Source: an uncultured Nitrospira sp. (GTDB lineage Bacteria > Nitrospirota > Nitrospiria > Nitrospirales > Nitrospiraceae). From it: DNA of 39,038 nt. The stretch lies in the NCBI GenBank assembly GCA_946479785.1, contig CAMLHQ010000024.1, forward strand, positions 1-39,038, written 5' to 3'. The notes below the pieces were generated by a model. The model saw only the letters and a list, made by a program, of their open reading frames with translations, had not been told where the DNA came from and ran no database searches. The position numbers were made by a program, and so were the translations under genes. This document shows, in pieces, positions 1-8,976 of the stretch. Position 1 is the stretch's first letter. Each line of letters starts with the position of its first letter.

Positions 1-1138
1 AGATGTCCGGTTGATGGACGAGCGCTGAAGGATCGACGATCTCTGGATGCAGCGCACGAGCAAGATCGACGATCAATGGATTCATCGCTGCCACGTAAGG
101 AATGTTGTCGAAGATCGATGACAAAAAGGCCGATCCCCACAGCATCGCCAGCGTGGAACCGGCAAGATGACCTTGGGTCAGCGCCACCAGCTGTTCCGCG
201 AGATAGCGAATCACGCCGACTTTAACGAGTCCGCCGACGAGAATGAAGAGGCCGATGAAGAAAAAGATGGTTTTCCACTCCACATCCGTCAAATACGATA
301 ACTCTTCGGCATCTTGCTTCTTCCTGGCATGGCCAAGAAGCATGAACGCGCTGGCACCCAAAAGCGCAACCGTCGCCGGTTCCACATGAAGCGGACCATG
401 CAGACAAAAGGCGAGGTTAACGATCGCAAGCAGCCAGACACACCGTCGCAACAGGACAGGATCCTGCACGGCGTCGCCCGGCTGCAATGCCAAGACGTCA
501 TTTTGCAGATGGGGCGCCACCTGCATCGTTCGGCCCGCCAACCACCACAGGGCGACGAGGAACGTTGCCATGATAAGCAGAATGACCGGGCCCAGGACAA
601 CCAAGAAATCGAGATATCCCAAGCCAGCCTTACTCGCAATCATGATATTGGGAGGATCGCCGACCAATGTGGCGGTTCCTCCGATATTGGATGCGACCGC
701 TTCGATGATGAGAAACGACACAGGGTTCAAATCCAGCCGCTTGGTGACGGCCAAGGTCACCGGCGCCATCAAGAGCACGGTCGTCACGTTGTCAAGCATG
801 GCCGAGAGAGCCGCCGTTAGCACCGCCAGCAAGGCGACCATTCGAAATGGCTTAGCTCGGGCACGCTGCGCTGTCCAGATCGCCAGCACCTCAAACAGCC
901 CCGTCTCACGAATGACGTTCACGATGACCATCATTCCGATTAAGAGGAACACCACGTTATAGTCCACTCCGAATTCATGGGAATAGAACGCTTCTTCCTG
1001 CGTCAGGACCCCTGATCCGATCATCAGTGCGGCGCCGCAGATGGCTACAACGGTCTTGTGAATCCGCTCCGTAATGATAACCAGATAGGCGAGGCCAAAG
1101 ATCAGGAGGGCGATGGAGACATCCGGCATAACACGCAT
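1..1138 (-). CDS. ArsB/NhaD-type membrane ion transporter (3' end outside window)
   Basis: Reading the minus strand from ATG at 1138 gives 379 uninterrupted residues that run off the left edge, so the C-terminus is missing. The protein is almost wholly hydrophobic, with many membrane segments. It carries SNIGGTATLVGDPPNI and a preceding LDNVTTVLLMAP stretch, both typical of the ArsB/NhaD (SLC13-like, P-protein) superfamily. Members move Na+/H+, arsenite or small anions across the inner membrane; the sequence does not say which substrate. A second half with SIFDNIPYVAAMNPL matches the internal repeat of the fold. The start is chosen from the GGGAGAGG purine stretch about 12 nt upstream; an ATG three codons later is an alternative. 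It is divergent from glgB. No arsR or arsC is nearby, which argues mildly for a cation/proton antiporter rather than an arsenic pump. Confidence 0.85.
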   Translation of the reverse strand, partial: MRVMPDVSIALLIFGLAYLVIITERIHKTVVAICGAALMIGSGVLTQEEAFYSHEFGVDYNVVFLLIGMMVIVNVIRETGLFEVLAIWTAQRARAKPFRMVALLAVLTAALSAMLDNVTTVLLMAPVTLAVTKRLDLNPVSFLIIEAVASNIGGTATLVGDPPNIMIASKAGLGYLDFLVVLGPVILLIMATFLVALWWLAGRTMQVAPHLQNDVLALQPGDAVQDPVLLRRCVWLLAIVNLAFCLHGPLHVEPATVALLGASAFMLLGHARKKQDAEELSYLTDVEWKTIFFFIGLFILVGGLVKVGVIRYLAEQLVALTQGHLAGSTLAMLWGSAFLSSIFDNIPYVAAMNPLIVDLARALHPEIVDPSALVHQPDI

Positions 1139-1294
1139 CGATTGGTTGTTCCTCTCCCGTTGATTCCGGCCCATTATGGACAGACCGGTGGGCGCTGGCA
1201 ATGAAAGTCCTCGAAATCCGCGAAGAAAAACTCTTCTTTTCCTCTTCCATATTAGCGCCGCTCCTCGTACCATACGGTCGAGCGGCGCAGCGTC

Positions 1295-3508
1295 ATGATG
1301 TCAAACTTGTCACGGCACCAAATTGAGCAACTCGTCAAGGGTCATCATTGGGACCCCTTGGCCGTGCTCGGCCTCCATACGACCCAACAGAACGGTTCCT
1401 CCACAGTCGTCATTCGCTGTTTTCTTCCGGAAGCCAAAGAAGCAAGCGTGTTGGTCAACTCCTCTGAACGGCCGGCCATTCCCATGTCGCGCGTGCACGA
1501 GTCAGGACTATTCGAAGCCGTCCTGCCGGAAGCACCTTCTCATTCGCACTATCGCCTTCGTCTGGTGGATTATGCCGGCCGGGTATCTGAACGGTATGAT
1601 CCCTACACGTTTGCGCCACTTCTCTCGGACTTCGATCTGCATCTCTTCGCCGAAGGCACCTTCTTCAAGGCTTACGAGACGCTGGGGGCTCACCTACGAA
1701 CAATCGACGGGATCCCGGGAATCCATTTCGTGGTCTGGGCTCCCAATGCCGCGCGCGTCAGCGTGGTGGGCGACTTCAATCAATGGGATGGCCGCCGGCA
1801 TCCTATGACCAACCGTGGGGCCACCGGCTTGTGGGAGCTCTTTGTCCCAGGGCTCTCTGATGGCACACTCTACAAATATGAGATCCGGCCTCGAGAGCGT
1901 GACACCATTCTGCTGAAAGCTGATCCTTATGCCGTGGCATCGGAACTCCGCCCAAAAACCGCATCCGTCGCGCGCGATCTGTCAGATTACAAGTGGAACG
2001 ATCACTCCTGGATGGAAGCAAGGCGTCGGCTGAATCCCCTCTCAACTGCCATTGCTGTGTATGAGGTTCATCTCGGCTCCTGGATGCGCGTGCCGGAAGA
2101 GGACAATCGTTGGCTCACGTACCGCGAGTTGGCCGACAAGCTTATCCCTTATGCCAAAGACATGGGCTATACCCATCTTGAACTTATGCCGGTCACCGAA
2201 CATCCCTTCGACGCTTCATGGGGGTACCAATCGACGGGATACTTCGCCGTCACCTGCCGGTACGGCACTCCTGAAGATTTCATGGCCTTCGTCGATGCCG
2301 CACATCAAGCCGGCATCGGGGTATTGATGGATTGGGCGCCGGCACACTTTCCCGACGATTCCCATGGCCTTTCACAGTTCGATGGAACGCATCTCTACGA
2401 TCATGCCGACCCACGTCTCGGCTATCATCCGGAGTGGCACAGCCGCATCTTCAATTATGGCCGCGTCGAAGTGCGTACCTTCCTCATGAACAGTGCGCTC
2501 TTCTGGCTGGATCGCTACCATATCGACGGCCTCCGCGTGGACGCCGTCGCGTCCATGCTCTACCTCGATTACGCACGTAAAGCGGGAGAGTGGATTCCCA
2601 ATCAGTTCGGAGGACACGAAAATCTCAACGCCGTGCTCTTCTTGAAAGACTTGAACGTCCTGGTCCATCGCGATGTCCCCGGCGTCATGATGTTGGCGGA
2701 AGAGTCCACTTCCTGGGCCGGCGTCTCGCGGCCCACATACACCGGAGGGCTCGGATTCACGTTCAAATGGAATATGGGCTGGATGCACGACATGCTGGAA
2801 TACTTCAGCCACGATCCCGTCCATCGGTTGTATCACCAAAATCAGCTGACGTTCGGCTTACTGTATGCGTTCAACGAAAACTTCATGCTGCCGCTGTCGC
2901 ACGACGAAGTTGTCCACGGCAAAGGTTCGTTGATTAATAAAATGCCAGGCGACGAATGGCAACAGTTCGCCAATCTACGCGCCCTCTACGGCCTTATGTA
3001 CGGTCATCCGGGAAAGAAAATGCTCTTCATGGGCGGCGAATTCGGCCAGCGGCAAGAATGGAATCACGATGGAAGCCTGGACTGGCATCTTCTCGCCTAC
3101 GCTTTCCATAAGGGAGTCCAAAGTCTCGTGCGAGATCTCAATCGTTTGTATCGAGCAGAGCCTGCACTTCATGCAGTCGATCACGACTGGCCCGGCTTCC
3201 AATGGGTGGACTTTCACGACGCCGCCAATTCCATCATGGCCTTTTTGAGGAAAGCCTCCAATCCCGAGGAGCAGATCCTCTGCGTGTGCAATTTCACCCC
3301 CGTCCCCCGCTATGACTATCGAATTGGGGCGCCTAGCGATGGATACTATCGGGAGCTGCTCAATACGGATGCTTCAACCTATGGTGGAGGGAACATCGGC
3401 AATGCGGGCGGCTTGCATGCGCAACGGGTGCCCTGCCACGGGCTTCCCTTCTCCTTGGTACTCACGCTACCACCACTCTCAGTCTTATTCCTTAAAGCCG
3501 ACGCATAA
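1295..3508 (+). CDS. glgB: 1,4-alpha-glucan branching enzyme
   Basis: Full-length GlgB (737 aa; E. coli 728 aa), EC 2.4.1.18. It transfers alpha-1,4 glucan segments to form alpha-1,6 branches in glycogen in the cytosol. Visible order: an N-terminal N1 domain (about 1-110), a CBM48 domain with VVWAPNAARVSVVGDFNQWDGR (146-167), then a GH13 barrel with YEVHLGSW (256-263), GYQSTGYFA, the nucleophile region GLRVDAVASMLY (Asp416), the acid/base Glu469 in MLAEEST and Asp537 in LSHDEVVHGKG. These correspond to E. coli Asp405, Glu458 and Asp526 with a constant offset of 11. Two tandem ATGs stand at the start and no strong Shine-Dalgarno is seen. It stands alone; no glgA, glgC or glgP is in the window. 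Confidence 0.97.
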   Translation: MMSNLSRHQIEQLVKGHHWDPLAVLGLHTTQQNGSSTVVIRCFLPEAKEASVLVNSSERPAIPMSRVHESGLFEAVLPEAPSHSHYRLRLVDYAGRVSERYDPYTFAPLLSDFDLHLFAEGTFFKAYETLGAHLRTIDGIPGIHFVVWAPNAARVSVVGDFNQWDGRRHPMTNRGATGLWELFVPGLSDGTLYKYEIRPRERDTILLKADPYAVASELRPKTASVARDLSDYKWNDHSWMEARRRLNPLSTAIAVYEVHLGSWMRVPEEDNRWLTYRELADKLIPYAKDMGYTHLELMPVTEHPFDASWGYQSTGYFAVTCRYGTPEDFMAFVDAAHQAGIGVLMDWAPAHFPDDSHGLSQFDGTHLYDHADPRLGYHPEWHSRIFNYGRVEVRTFLMNSALFWLDRYHIDGLRVDAVASMLYLDYARKAGEWIPNQFGGHENLNAVLFLKDLNVLVHRDVPGVMMLAEESTSWAGVSRPTYTGGLGFTFKWNMGWMHDMLEYFSHDPVHRLYHQNQLTFGLLYAFNENFMLPLSHDEVVHGKGSLINKMPGDEWQQFANLRALYGLMYGHPGKKMLFMGGEFGQRQEWNHDGSLDWHLLAYAFHKGVQSLVRDLNRLYRAEPALHAVDHDWPGFQWVDFHDAANSIMAFLRKASNPEEQILCVCNFTPVPRYDYRIGAPSDGYYRELLNTDASTYGGGNIGNAGGLHAQRVPCHGLPFSLVLTLPPLSVLFLKADA

Positions 3509-3654
3509 TTGATCTCCGTTCGGCCGTGACCTCATCCGCGACACACACATTCCTGGCGTCTTTTCGTTGTCTACTGTTAGAGACGGATAGCCGTGCCTTT
3601 CTGTAGATCAGGCAGGACATATCAAACAATGACGTGGAGAATCAGGAGAAGAAG

Positions 3655-4278
3655 TTACCAGGATCGGAACGGACCACAATCCAGATGAATGAAATCCGCG
3701 CGCGGGTAATACCCTACTCCACCATATTGCAACTTCAAGGCAACTCGGCGGATTTCACGAAGACGGACGCCGGGAATGAAAAAATCGACTGCTTGCCCTT
3801 CGACATGGAGACTGTGACGTGCGGCCCGGCGGCTGCGCTTGACTAGGATGGCATTGTATTCAGGCGATCGGTAACCTGAGATGACATGAATCTCGCCTTC
3901 GCCTCCCAACGTCTTTTGCACCAAATTAATATGCTCGATCACCCGGGGATCGATCGTGGCCACCTCCCCCGTGTGATGACAGCGGAGCAGATGATTGAGG
4001 TCGTCCAGCGCGGAGAGATCGTACTGCCCGCGCTCATCTCGATAACGGACTCGCAATCGTTCGTCGGTATGTACGTTATAAAATGACAATTCGCCTTCAG
4101 GCCGGGCTTCAGCTAGCGCACATGCAGGAGGAGAGGCTAGCAGCCGCCCGCTCAGGAGAAGCAGCCCGGCCACAGAAGTTTTCAACAAGGTTCGTCGTGT
4201 TAATGACCAATCAGGCGGTTGCACGGAATCGCTCCAGAAAGAGGGAAATGTGGACTCTTCGTACGTAGTTCGTACCAA
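3655..4278 (-). CDS. TAT-exported M15/DUF882 family murein endopeptidase-like protein
   Basis: 207 aa. A twin-arginine signal (LTRRTLLKT followed by a hydrophobic run ending near ALA) begins at about residue 26, so export by the Tat pathway is predicted. The mature part shows the DUF882/peptidase M15_2 signature: VISGYRSPEYN, then RHSLHVEGQAVDF (HxxGxAxD zinc site) and the C-terminal FIHLDCGPFRSW carrying the last histidine ligand. Known relatives are YcbK/MepK, a Tat-exported zinc enzyme cleaving peptidoglycan cross-links in E. coli. By analogy this acts in periplasmic cell-wall remodelling. It converges with glgB and its 5' end lies back to back with the binding-protein gene. The start could be one of several; the long N-terminal leader before the RR is slightly unusual. 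Confidence 0.87.
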   Translation of the reverse strand: MVRTTYEESTFPSFWSDSVQPPDWSLTRRTLLKTSVAGLLLLSGRLLASPPACALAEARPEGELSFYNVHTDERLRVRYRDERGQYDLSALDDLNHLLRCHHTGEVATIDPRVIEHINLVQKTLGGEGEIHVISGYRSPEYNAILVKRSRRAARHSLHVEGQAVDFFIPGVRLREIRRVALKLQYGGVGYYPRADFIHLDCGPFRSW

Positions 4279-4384
4279 AAGGCCGGGACCAGGTCAACCT
4301 TTTTTTCTTCCGCACAGCAACAAGGCCTCATCCTCCTGCACACAATCAAGTGGTATGATGATGGTAAGGAAATCGAATCCGCCG

Positions 4385-5284
4385 ATGCGAAATCACGAAC
4401 AACTTTCTAAACGAAGATCGAGCAGCCTCCGTTTGCTGACTGGAAGCTGCATTTTCTTCGGATTGCTCGTAGCTCCACTTGCGGCATTCGCATTGACAGG
4501 ACGCATCGTGATTGCTGGTTATGGTCCGGAGCAGCCGGTTATGCAGAATCTCGCGCGTGCTTATGAAAAACTTCACCCCGGCACCTCGATCGACGTCGAA
4601 TGGGATAAGACGGTTCGTGCTGTTGAGATGGTCAAAACGGGAGAGGCTCATATTGCCGTAACCGACCACACTGATCAATCGCTCGATGCTGTTCCGATGG
4701 CATGGGACGGGATCGCGGTCATTGCGAATTTCGCAAACCCGCTGACCGAGCTGACCAGCGAGCAAGTTCGAAGGCTGTTTACAGGTCAATTGAGGCGTTG
4801 GTCTGACTTCGACGGTGCCGATCAACCGGTCGAAATTATCGCCCGTATTGGCAATGATAATCTCACCGCCGGGTTCGAAACGTCGCTAGGCATCCCAGGC
4901 CGGCTGGTGCGTTCGTCTACCACGGCACGCTCGGACCAGCAGGTCCTGCGATTGGTATCCGGTCGGGATGCGGCGGTCAGTTACATGTCCCTTGGAGCTG
5001 CGTTACGAGCGCAGGAAGACGGCATTCCCATTCGCATCCTGACAATCGACGGGGTCGAGCCGGGTGAACCGACCGTCGCCAATGGCCGATATCCATTGAA
5101 ACGCTCTGTCCTGCTGCTCACAGCCCTGCAGCGCGACCCGTTGACCGCTTCATTCTTATCGTTTATCCAATCATCGGCGGGACAATCACTGATTGGCAGC
5201 CTGTATACCCCCCTAGGGTCATCACCCGTTGTCACCTCTCCCTCCCCAGCACCATCGAAGGACACCGCACGACCAGCCACATAA
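4385..5284 (+). CDS. PstS-like periplasmic substrate-binding protein
   Basis: About 299 aa from ATG 4385 (ATG triplets at 4355, 4358 and 4361 are alternatives; the open frame reaches 4250 but that would overlap the neighbouring gene). An N-terminal signal peptide is visible: basic KRRSSSLR, then a hydrophobic core ending AAFA at about residue 36. The body IVIAGYGPEQPVMQNLARAYEKLHPG and ...AHIAVTDHT... resembles the PBP-like (PF12849) phosphate-binding family, including a TSEQVRRLFTGQLRRWSDF stretch that is characteristic of PstS-like proteins. It ends in a Pro/Ser/Thr-rich tail. No pstCAB or other ABC subunits are adjacent, so it may feed a distant transporter or act as a sensor. The AAGGA at 4366-4370 is a possible but distant ribosome site. 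Confidence 0.78.
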   Translation: MRNHEQLSKRRSSSLRLLTGSCIFFGLLVAPLAAFALTGRIVIAGYGPEQPVMQNLARAYEKLHPGTSIDVEWDKTVRAVEMVKTGEAHIAVTDHTDQSLDAVPMAWDGIAVIANFANPLTELTSEQVRRLFTGQLRRWSDFDGADQPVEIIARIGNDNLTAGFETSLGIPGRLVRSSTTARSDQQVLRLVSGRDAAVSYMSLGAALRAQEDGIPIRILTIDGVEPGEPTVANGRYPLKRSVLLLTALQRDPLTASFLSFIQSSAGQSLIGSLYTPLGSSPVVTSPSPAPSKDTARPAT

Positions 5285-5321
5285 TAAAGGCGCCGATTTC
5301 CATCCGGAACATTTTTCTCGC

Positions 5322-5350
5322 TAGACAGGTTGGCTTAAGATAGGTAAGAT
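5322..5350 (+). promoter_or_regulatory. candidate sigma-70 promoter for the CheY-like gene
   Basis: TAGACA (5322-5327), a 17-nt spacer, then TAAGAT (5345-5350). The predicted transcription start would fall around 5357, only a few bases before the AAGGAG ribosome site at 5361, so the leader would be very short. This is a pattern match by eye only. Confidence 0.3.
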
Positions 5351-5377
5351 CAATCAATTCAAGGAGTCATGAGCAGT

Positions 5378-5743
5378 ATGGCTACCATTTTGGTCATCGA
5401 CGACGAAGATTCCATCCGCCATCTTTTAAAAGATGTGCTGGAGAAGGCCAAACACAAGGTGCTTGAAGCCCGCGACGGCCGCGAAGGACTGACCATGTAT
5501 CAGAACAACAAGATCGACCTCGTGCTGATGGATATCCTGATGCCAGGCACCGACGGCTTGGAAGCGACGCTTCAGCTGACTCGTGAGTATTTGGACGCCA
5601 AGATCATCGCCATGACCGGTGCACAGGGAGATCGCAATTTCCTCGACGTGGCCAAGCTGTTCGGCGCGCGCCGTGTCTTTGAAAAACCCTTCGATCTGAA
5701 CAAAATGGTCGAGGCGGTGACGGAAGAGTTGGCGAAAAAATAA
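5378..5743 (+). CDS. CheY-like single-domain response regulator
   Basis: 121 aa from ATG 5378: MATILVIDDEDS, acidic pocket Asp8/Asp9, phospho-acceptor Asp52 in LVLMDILMPGTDG, Thr80 in IIAMTG and Lys103 in FEKPF. All the residues needed for receiver phosphorylation are present and there is no output domain, so it should act by protein-protein contact. An upstream ATG at 5369 is in frame but lies only 2 nt from the AAGGAG at 5361-5366; ATG 5378 sits 11 nt away and is the better start. No histidine kinase is adjacent, so the partner is unknown. It converges with the glycine-zipper lipoprotein gene 19 nt downstream. Confidence 0.92.
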   Translation: MATILVIDDEDSIRHLLKDVLEKAKHKVLEARDGREGLTMYQNNKIDLVLMDILMPGTDGLEATLQLTREYLDAKIIAMTGAQGDRNFLDVAKLFGARRVFEKPFDLNKMVEAVTEELAKK

Positions 5744-5762
5744 TTTTCTCTTCTCTATTAAA

Positions 5763-6179
5763 TCACTCCCATCCAACCGGATCGTAGCCGCGTTCTTTCA
5801 GGCACCGTTGCACAAACTGCTTGTAGGCATTGCTGGGCGGCGAGCGCCTGAAAAGTCCTCGTAGAAATCCCACGGTCGCGCCACTGGCTGCGCCAACCAT
5901 CGCGCCGCGGCCCGGGTGCCCAACGACCGCTCCACCGACGGCGCCCGCTGCTGAACCGACCGCCCCTCCCGCCGCAGTGTTGCCTGCAACTTGACCGGTC
6001 TTCCCTTGGCTCTGAGTCGCTCCAGCATCCTTGGCCATCTCGGTGCATTCCTCGATATCACGACCAGCCGCTTCTTCACCGACTTCTTTATAGTGAGCGT
6101 TGGGATACAGGATCGGTTTCGGCGCGCATGAAAGCACGAACAAAGCGAGCAGGATTCCAACCCCAACAGGCCGTATCAT
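5763..6179 (-). CDS. Glycine-zipper lipoprotein
   Basis: 138 aa with a lipoprotein signal: MIRPVGVGILLALFVLSC, lipobox LFVLSC with Cys18 as the lipidated residue. The middle (about 68-108) is a run of small residues with GxxxG spacing (GGAVGSAAGAVGGAVVG, then GAMVGAASGATVGFLRGLF), the glycine-zipper pattern of OmpA-like/Rcc01698-type membrane proteins. The C-terminus YKQFVQRCLKERGYDPVGWE matches a conserved tail often seen after such zippers (a Cys-containing 'RCLxxRGY' end). Probably an outer-membrane-anchored protein of unknown role. It is the last gene of a same-strand run with the 284-aa protein (25 nt gap) and SagB. Confidence 0.8.
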   Translation of the reverse strand: MIRPVGVGILLALFVLSCAPKPILYPNAHYKEVGEEAAGRDIEECTEMAKDAGATQSQGKTGQVAGNTAAGGAVGSAAGAVGGAVVGHPGRGAMVGAASGATVGFLRGLFRRSPPSNAYKQFVQRCLKERGYDPVGWE

Positions 6180-6204
6180 GACTTCACAGCGACGTCACTC
6201 ATTC

Positions 6205-7059
6205 TTAGCGACCCCCGGTGAGTTCTTTACGGACAAGGCCCCGCATCATGGCCGGATCGTTGTAACCGACTTCACTCAAGGCATCCATGAGATGAAGCCC
6301 CTTTGATGCCACCAATTCCTTAGCCTTTGCATAATTCTTTGCGCTGAATCGTGCGACAGCCGGCTGGCCATTCACAATCTGACAGGCCAGCACTTCACCA
6401 CTGACTTCCAGCGTACCGCCCTGCTCGACCAACGTTCTGGCCTGTGCGGTCGTGATACCGTGCAGTTGAGCGAATTCTTCCAAACCGCCTGTTTCGACCA
6501 GGCGACCGTCCGGCATGATGCAGAGCCGCTTGAAATGAGGCGACCAGTCTGTGCGGAAATCGATGTATTTAATGTCCCCGCCCTTCGAAACGGCCCGATC
6601 CAATGTACGAAAATCCAGACCGAGATTCTTCCGCGCCAGCTTCGCTTTCAATTCCTCAGGCAAGGTCCGATAAAACACATCCTTCGCGGCCTCCGTCAAG
6701 GAGATCGATCGTGCGCGCGTCAATTGCTCAGTCTCGGCGAATTGCATCAAGTCCAACACAAACGTCTGGCGGGGACTCTCCCCGCTCCGATCGACTATGG
6801 AAGCAAAGAGCCCGCGAGTGAGCAAGCCACCTTCTTGTGGATACACGTATACCCCACCATCCGTCAGCAGCTTGGTCATCTCATCTAGTGGCACGTGATA
6901 ACTTTCGGAAAGGACCTTCGCGTGGGCAGGTAGATCTTCCGGGAAGGTCATCGCACAAGCCGTCACATTCCCCGGGGCATCGAATTCTGAATAGTCTTCG
7001 ATGATGTTATAGAGTATGGTGGCGTTTGGCTTTCCGCTCTTCTTCTTAATTTTAAACAT
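6205..7059 (-). CDS. Unrecognised 284-aa protein downstream of SagB-type oxidoreductase
   Basis: I do not recognise a family. The protein is soluble, with no signal peptide or membrane segment. The N-terminus is lysine-rich (MFKIKKKSGK), followed by mixed alpha/beta sequence; residues near 170-200 read DIKYIDFRTDWSPHFKRLCIMPDGRLVETGG. The C-terminal 60 residues (NYAKAKELVASKGLHLMDALSEVGYNDPAMMRGLVRKEL) look like a small helical domain. It sits 35 nt after the SagB-type gene and 25 nt before the glycine-zipper lipoprotein on the same strand, so an operon is likely. Its role could be tied to the nitroreductase, but that is inference. The start ATG 7059 is followed by a frame without better alternatives. 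Confidence 0.72.
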   Translation of the reverse strand: MFKIKKKSGKPNATILYNIIEDYSEFDAPGNVTACAMTFPEDLPAHAKVLSESYHVPLDEMTKLLTDGGVYVYPQEGGLLTRGLFASIVDRSGESPRQTFVLDLMQFAETEQLTRARSISLTEAAKDVFYRTLPEELKAKLARKNLGLDFRTLDRAVSKGGDIKYIDFRTDWSPHFKRLCIMPDGRLVETGGLEEFAQLHGITTAQARTLVEQGGTLEVSGEVLACQIVNGQPAVARFSAKNYAKAKELVASKGLHLMDALSEVGYNDPAMMRGLVRKELTGGR

Positions 7060-7094
7060 AGATCCTGTCTTCGAGATGCCTTAGGAATGTCGCC

Positions 7095-8855
7095 TCATGC
7101 GAGAGAATGGAACTGTAGATGCCCATAGGGTGGCAATGTCATAAGGCGACGATCTTCCACCGGTCCCCCGATCGTAAAATGATAGAGGGATTGAAGGCTC
7201 AGCCCCTTTACAGCTACGACCTCGTGAACGGGGTCGTCGAAGAAACATCCAATGCCGGTGGCTCTGACTCCTGCCGCTTCGGCTTCAAGATAGAGCACCT
7301 GTCCCAAGAGCCCTGATTCCCAAAACAATCGTGGATACCACCAGGCCCCTCGTTCTTGCAAGGTCCCTTCAAACTCAGCCAACATACCGAATGAAAAAGC
7401 ACCGTCTCCTGCAATGTCTTGATGACAACTGACTTGGGTAGCCAGCCGCTTTGCATCCCCCTCTAACAGCCAATACAGCGGAAGATCATCCGGACAGCCG
7501 GGGGCCGGTGACCAATTAAGCTCGGCATTCATGGATTGCTGTATAAACGTCAACTTCGTGGGATCACGAACGAGGAAGTATAGCCCTGGAGTCAACCCAT
7601 CCACACGATGGACGAAGAGCATCAGATGGATCGCAGGATTATACGGCCAGACATCCCAGGGCATCGGGCGACTCATTTGCAGCTCTTCAACTTTCGGCAT
7701 GACCCGTTCAAGCATTTGGAAAAACGTGGCGGCAGGAATCGAGGTCTTGGCATCGAATGCAACGGCGCTTCGTCGTTGGCGAATGATTTGGCCTGCCAAG
7801 ACTCCATCACTGGGAGGAAGTAAAGCCTGAGGGGTTGCAGGCTTTTGCGAATGACCAAGCTGCATCATCACCTTGTCAGCCTGCATCTTCCATGAAGCCT
7901 CAGCCACTTCATCAATGATGTCCCAGTGCACGCCATGCTCACGACTCAAGGGATTCCCCTTTCCAATCCATTTCGTCTCCATCAGTCTGTGCACGATTCC
8001 CACATCCAGATACAACGGAATGGTCGATTGCGTATTATGTTTCACATCCTCCGATGGCCAAACCACAGCAAGACAATCCGGGTGCTCCCACTCTGCCTCT
8101 AAGAAGTCGCCCCTGAAATGGGTACCGAGCAACATCGCCACAGTATTTTGATCCAGCGAGTCTAGCAGAGCCATATCCCATCCCAACGCCGCAGCGGCAA
8201 TTCTCGCCGTCCCAATCGCATGCCCGACGTCATGATTGCAGTATCGGAATGCCCGCTCCCCATATTTCCATGCCTCCCGCCAATGAACCGAGGTCAGTCC
8301 GAACAGAAACGCATCGGGCGGAAAGGGAGCCAAAAGTTGTGCCAACAATTCAGAAGAAAACTCCGCTCTCAGTTCCAGCCCGTGCTCCTTGGGGGCATAG
8401 TGATAGAGGCCTGGCCTGAGATCGAGCTCGTTGCTCCGTGGCAAAATGATGTACCCTTCAGTCGGATGTAGGTTGCCGGAAGAAGGATTACTTCGCAAAG
8501 CCCATTCAGAGTCCCCTGCTTTCTTCCAGGCTGACAAGGCAAGCGCAAACTCCAGGAACCTGGAAAGAGTCCGCACACTGACGGCCTGAGTCGGTACCGT
8601 GCCCTGTCGATAGATCGAATCATAAGACGGCGAGATGGGCGCTTCGTCCGGCTTTAGTAATGGAAGCCGGATCAGCTCCGTTCCTTCGAATCGTCTGAAC
8701 GGGTCAGGCTGATTCGCCCAATCTAAATATCCCAATGACCGGGCATATCGATTGAAATGATGCTTGGTTTGTATGTGATAGCGAATGACCTGATCGACTG
8801 GATCAGCCGCGGCTGGCTTGTCCCCCGCAGCAGAACCTGGCTGGTTGATACTCAT
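7095..8855 (-). CDS. SagB/ThcOx-type two-domain nitroreductase-like dehydrogenase
   Basis: 586 aa containing two nitroreductase-fold halves. The first (about 85-260) has RSNPSSGNLHPTEGYIILP and GLYHYAPKEHGLELR, both typical of SagB-type FMN dehydrogenase domains. The second (about 355-570) begins IRQRRSAVAFDAKTSIPAATFFQML and ends with ATGIGCFFDDPVHEVVAVKG...LYHFTIGGP. Family members use FMN and can oxidise thiazolines/oxazolines in modified peptides, but many duplicated forms stand alone in environmental bacteria with unknown substrates. No YcaO, docking protein or leader-type peptide is seen in the window, so a TOMM pathway is not supported. It is the first gene of the minus-strand run and is divergent from the gene at 8977. 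ATG 8855 has no obvious ribosome site. Confidence 0.88.
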   Translation of the reverse strand: MSINQPGSAAGDKPAAADPVDQVIRYHIQTKHHFNRYARSLGYLDWANQPDPFRRFEGTELIRLPLLKPDEAPISPSYDSIYRQGTVPTQAVSVRTLSRFLEFALALSAWKKAGDSEWALRSNPSSGNLHPTEGYIILPRSNELDLRPGLYHYAPKEHGLELRAEFSSELLAQLLAPFPPDAFLFGLTSVHWREAWKYGERAFRYCNHDVGHAIGTARIAAAALGWDMALLDSLDQNTVAMLLGTHFRGDFLEAEWEHPDCLAVVWPSEDVKHNTQSTIPLYLDVGIVHRLMETKWIGKGNPLSREHGVHWDIIDEVAEASWKMQADKVMMQLGHSQKPATPQALLPPSDGVLAGQIIRQRRSAVAFDAKTSIPAATFFQMLERVMPKVEELQMSRPMPWDVWPYNPAIHLMLFVHRVDGLTPGLYFLVRDPTKLTFIQQSMNAELNWSPAPGCPDDLPLYWLLEGDAKRLATQVSCHQDIAGDGAFSFGMLAEFEGTLQERGAWWYPRLFWESGLLGQVLYLEAEAAGVRATGIGCFFDDPVHEVVAVKGLSLQSLYHFTIGGPVEDRRLMTLPPYGHLQFHSLA

Positions 8856-8914
8856 GAGGATGATGTGTCCAGTGTACAGAGCCGCCTGAAGAAAAGTAAA
8901 CGAGTAGAGATGAG

Positions 8915-8944
8915 TTGATTACGTCTCTTCGGCAACGCTACACT
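8915..8944 (+). promoter_or_regulatory. candidate sigma-70 promoter for the 8977 gene
   Basis: TTGATT (8915-8920), an 18-nt spacer and TACACT (8939-8944). The predicted start near 8951 leaves room for the AAGGAAG ribosome site and ATG 8977. It lies in the divergent gap with the SagB gene. Pattern match only. Confidence 0.4.
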
Positions 8945-8976
8945 CGACCCCCCGTCCCTCGGTGAAGGAAGAAACC

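Noticed and set aside
1223..1244. Small GAAGA/TCTTC hairpin followed by T-rich sequence between the divergent transporter and glgB genes
   Set aside because: The stem is only 5 bp and the genes diverge here, so a terminator makes no sense.
975..1250. 91-codon minus-strand frame over the transporter N-terminus
   Set aside because: It overlaps the convincing ArsB/NhaD gene in another frame and has no ribosome site or recognisable protein features.
5744..8976. Azole-modified peptide (TOMM) cluster around the SagB-type gene
   Set aside because: No YcaO-like protein, docking protein or short Cys/Ser/Thr-rich precursor peptide could be found nearby.
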